Shown in pieces: positions 61,942-64,000 of a DNA stretch of 64,000 nt (the first letter of the stretch is position 1; each line of letters opens with the position of its first letter). Source of the DNA: a virus. The DNA lies in IMG/VR virus record IMGVR_UViG_3300046694_000291, positions 1 through 64,000 of that record, one strand, 5' to 3'. The notes below the pieces were generated by a model that was not told where the DNA came from, made no database searches, and saw only the letters and a list, made by a program, of their open reading frames with translations. The position numbers and the translations under genes are program-made.

Positions 61942-63516
61942 GTGACGAGCTTCAGCGACGACTTCAACCGAGCCAACGGAGCCCCCGGAGCAAACTGGGT
62001 CGACGGAACCGGCCTGTGGACCATCGTCTCCAACCAGCTCAGCTCTGGATCAGCAGGCGGCACAATCGTCATCCGTGCCGCTACTGCGATGGCCACCAAC
62101 GACAACAGCGCCCAGATCACGATCCCTGCTACTGCGGCCCTCAGCCACGGCGTCTGGTGCCGGGGCAACACCGGTTTCACCCAGGGCTACCTGTGGCGCA
62201 ACGACGGCACCTCATGGAACCTCTTCAGCAACGTCGGCGGCTCGTTCACATCGATCGGGTCCTTTGCCGGAGCGGCCGTTGCAGGCGACATCGCCAAGGT
62301 GCAGGCCGTCGGCTCCACCATTAAAGGCTTCGTCAACGGTGTCGAGCGGGTCAGCGTTACGAATACTGCTGTCACGACCGGAACATCCGTTGGTCTCCGG
62401 GCAGAGTCGTCCAACTCTCTCCGGTTCGATGACTTCAGCGCGGCGGATGTCTCCAGCGGGACCACAGCCAACGCGGACGTGGCCGCTGCGACCGTCACCG
62501 GGTACGACGCCACGGGGGCGGTCTCCGGTCTGCCCGGACAGGCAGCGACGGCAGCGGACGCGGGTGCGGCCCCAGCCTCCATCGGAGCATTGGCCGGGCA
62601 AGCCGCTGGAGCCGCTGACGCCAGTGTCTCAGGAGCCTCCTCGGGAGCCCAGGCCGGGATCTCCGGGGCTGCGGCGGACGCCCTGGCCCCGTCGGCCGCC
62701 CTGACCGTCCTGCCTCCGGAGACGGCCGCTCAGGCCGTTTCTCCCGGAATCGGGAACACGGACGCTACGGTGCAGGGGACCGAGGTTGCCGTGGTCGGCT
62801 CCTCCGCCCTGGATTCCTCGGTCGCGCTCGGGGTGTCGGCCGGTGCTGTGACCGTGTCGGCCGACGCCTACGACGCCACCACGACCTCCGCCCCGATCGT
62901 CAATGCCAGCGCGGAGGCCGCAACAGCCGGAGCCGCCGCTCTCGACGCCTCGGCCGCCGTGTCCGCCTCGGCAGGGACGGCCGCCGGGACAGCGGACGGA
63001 CAGGACGCCGGAACGTCCGTCACGGTCCAGGGCACCGGGACAACGGCCGGGACAGCCGACGCCGGGCAGGGGACACCCCTGGTGGGGGCGGTTCCTCCGG
63101 CCGGGAGTGCCACTGCCGCCGTGGACAACGCACTCGCGGCCGTTACCGTCCTCGCCGAAGCAGCTCAGGTGGTCGCCTCGGCCTGGGACGTGTCCTTTTC
63201 CACGCACCTGGACGTGTCCGCCGGAGTGTCCCTGGTGTCCGCGTCCGCGTCCCCGGCACTGTCCGCCCACGGAGCTGTCCCCGGGACAGCAGGCGCGGTC
63301 GTCTCGGCCGGGGACATCAGTCTTCTGGAGCACGGCACGGACAGCCGGGAGCGTGTGTCCGGCACAGAGCCGGGTCCGGCGCGCGGCAGGGAGCCCGCCG
63401 CCTCGGCCGCCGGAACGGAACCGGGCGGGAGCAGGGGGCGGGCGCCGGTATCTTCGGTGCAGGGCGTCCGGCCGGTCGGCCGGGTCAGCGGAAGGGAACC
63501 GGGCAGTGGCCAGTGA
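61942..63516 (+). CDS. Fibre-like protein: lectin-like N-terminus and low-complexity Ala/Ser/Thr tail, 524 aa
   Basis: GTG 61942. Residues ~1-175 look like a concanavalin A/LamG-type jelly roll (TSFSDDFNRANGAPGANWVD, TAALSHGVWCRGNTGFTQGY, KGFVNGVERVSVTNTAVTTG). Residues ~176-470 are low-complexity A/S/T/G/D repeats (A-A-x-A-D-A patterns, ASAGTAAGTADGQDAGTSVT), then an R/G/E/P-rich end. Probably a surface-exposed virion fibre, with the sugar-binding head at the N-terminus. The repeats are rich in GGACA/TGTCC words. Confidence 0.62.
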   Translation: MTSFSDDFNRANGAPGANWVDGTGLWTIVSNQLSSGSAGGTIVIRAATAMATNDNSAQITIPATAALSHGVWCRGNTGFTQGYLWRNDGTSWNLFSNVGGSFTSIGSFAGAAVAGDIAKVQAVGSTIKGFVNGVERVSVTNTAVTTGTSVGLRAESSNSLRFDDFSAADVSSGTTANADVAAATVTGYDATGAVSGLPGQAATAADAGAAPASIGALAGQAAGAADASVSGASSGAQAGISGAAADALAPSAALTVLPPETAAQAVSPGIGNTDATVQGTEVAVVGSSALDSSVALGVSAGAVTVSADAYDATTTSAPIVNASAEAATAGAAALDASAAVSASAGTAAGTADGQDAGTSVTVQGTGTTAGTADAGQGTPLVGAVPPAGSATAAVDNALAAVTVLAEAAQVVASAWDVSFSTHLDVSAGVSLVSASASPALSAHGAVPGTAGAVVSAGDISLLEHGTDSRERVSGTEPGPARGREPAASAAGTEPGGSRGRAPVSSVQGVRPVGRVSGREPGSGQ

Positions 63517-63847
63517 CCGCATCACCATCGGGCCGTACGTCGTCGGGGAGAAACCGGCTCCGCTGGAGTACACCTTCCTGGACTCGGACGGCGTGCCGAT
63601 AGACCTCTCCGGTTACACAGCGAAGTTCATCGTGCGGCCGGTCGACAGCGACATCTCCGTCACCTACAACGCGACCGTCACGACCCCGGCCGCCGGGGAG
63701 GTGACCTACACCTGGGACGGAACGGAGTTCGCGGAGCAGGGCCCGCACTGGTCCGAGTTCTGGGTCGGCAACAGCACGAACCGCTTCGCGAGCCTGCGCC
63801 TGGAGTACTCGGTCAGGGCCTCGGTCGGCCCGGTTCCTGCTGTTTAA
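63506..63847 (+). CDS. BppU-like baseplate/fibre N-terminal protein, 113 aa
   Basis: GTG 63506 overlaps the fibre gene by 11 bases. PLEYTFLDSDGVPIDLSGYT, KFIVRPVDSDISVTYNATVT and AGEVTYTWDGTEFAEQGPHW match the BppU-N/receptor-binding-protein N-terminal type, which docks tail fibre or baseplate proteins. FWVGNSTNRFASLRLEYSVR follows. Short (113), so possibly only the docking domain. Confidence 0.65.
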   Translation: MASDRITIGPYVVGEKPAPLEYTFLDSDGVPIDLSGYTAKFIVRPVDSDISVTYNATVTTPAAGEVTYTWDGTEFAEQGPHWSEFWVGNSTNRFASLRLEYSVRASVGPVPAV

Positions 63848-64000
63848 CTTATTCGGTCCGACGAATACACATACGGTTCCGGAGAGCTACATTCCTTGAA
63901 ACTACCGGTCCGTAGCGTAACAACTTCCTCAGATTCCCTTCTGAGGAGCGAACTTCGAGGAGTGGCCCACTCGTACCACCCACTCCGAGTTCGCAGTCAC
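63848..64000 (-). repeat. Recurrent intergenic cassette, copy E (inverted relative to the adjacent gene)
   Basis: Read leftward: GACTGCGAACTCGGAGTGGG, GGTGGTACGAGTGGGCCACT, the hairpin box TTCGCTCCTCAGAAGGGAA (63952-63934), GTTGTTACGCTACGGACCGG and TAGTTTCAAGG (a variant of TTTAGGTAAA). It thus points toward the end of the rightward gene at 63847. No leftward gene follows, so it may be a remnant or control a transcript in the other direction. It reaches the window edge. Confidence 0.6.

Noticed and set aside
63485-63748. Leftward ORF opposite the BppU-like gene that could be served by cassette copy E
   Set aside because: Arg/Gly/Val-rich antisense shadow with no start signal; kept only as a question about copy E.

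Overview
The window reads as about half or more of the genome of a tailed double-stranded DNA phage of a high-G+C actinobacterium, most likely Streptomyces. The evidence is the very high G+C content, frequent GTG starts, genes packed with ATGA/GTGA/TGATG overlaps, and a capsid/portal/terminase set. There are also Streptomyces-type families: an Rpf-like/NlpC/LysM lysin, a TerD protein, a TraB/FtsK-like translocase and a DUF2637/SpdB-like membrane protein. No integrase, ribosomal RNA, IS element or CRISPR array was seen. The window starts and ends inside the phage genome; tail genes are largely missing and should lie outside.

Layout. (1) 1-22.5 kb, leftward: many small genes of unknown role, an HU-like protein and a DUF4236 protein, then a sugar-modification block (epimerase, two GT2-like proteins, methyltransferase; a further GT2 at 16.5 kb). 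Next comes a conjugation-like block at 11.6-15.8 kb (TraB/FtsK-like, SpdB/DUF2637-like, small membrane proteins), a secreted GH16-like hydrolase, a TerD protein and a ParB-like protein. (2) 22.7-23.3 kb, a single rightward RuvC-like resolvase. (3) 23.3-30.6 kb, leftward: PD-(D/E)XK exonuclease, SF2 helicase and small genes. (4) 30.7-37.1 kb, rightward: MerR-like HTH, a PD-(D/E)XK nuclease, and a 1,455-residue protein that joins primase-like, SF3 helicase, 3'-5' exonuclease and family-A polymerase regions. (5) 37.3-43.6 kb, rightward: a candidate DNA base hypermodification operon (ParB-like, amino-acid:DNA-transferase-like, fold-type-II PLP enzyme, papain-like protein, P-loop kinase, TET/JBP-like dioxygenase). 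(6) 43.6-63.8 kb, rightward: putative small terminase, HTH regulator, lysin, large terminase, holin and membrane proteins, portal, a MuF/protease fusion, capsid and other structural proteins. One leftward coiled-coil/membrane gene interrupts it at 52.0-52.5 kb.

Regulation is unusually visible. A 150-200 bp intergenic cassette recurs five times (about 5.69, 16.24, 37.12, 44.34 and 63.85 kb). It carries a TTTA-N(1-2)-TAAA palindrome, an imperfect hairpin box and, in most copies, a promoter-like TAGGTATAC. In four copies it sits directly before a gene. A start-associated leader (GACCACGGAAGGA or GACCAAGGAAGGA) precedes many genes that are not translationally coupled. Long perfect hairpins close most transcription units.

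The most interesting signals are: the hypermodification operon; the conjugation-like block with palindromic 8-bp repeats at the 3' end of the traB-like gene; the primase-helicase-polymerase fusion with a 19-bp inverted repeat inside its linker; a 937-codon stop-free frame that encloses a 90-residue gene in another frame; and dense GGACA/TGTCC words in the conjugation-like block. All functional calls rest on reading motifs by eye; no database search was run.
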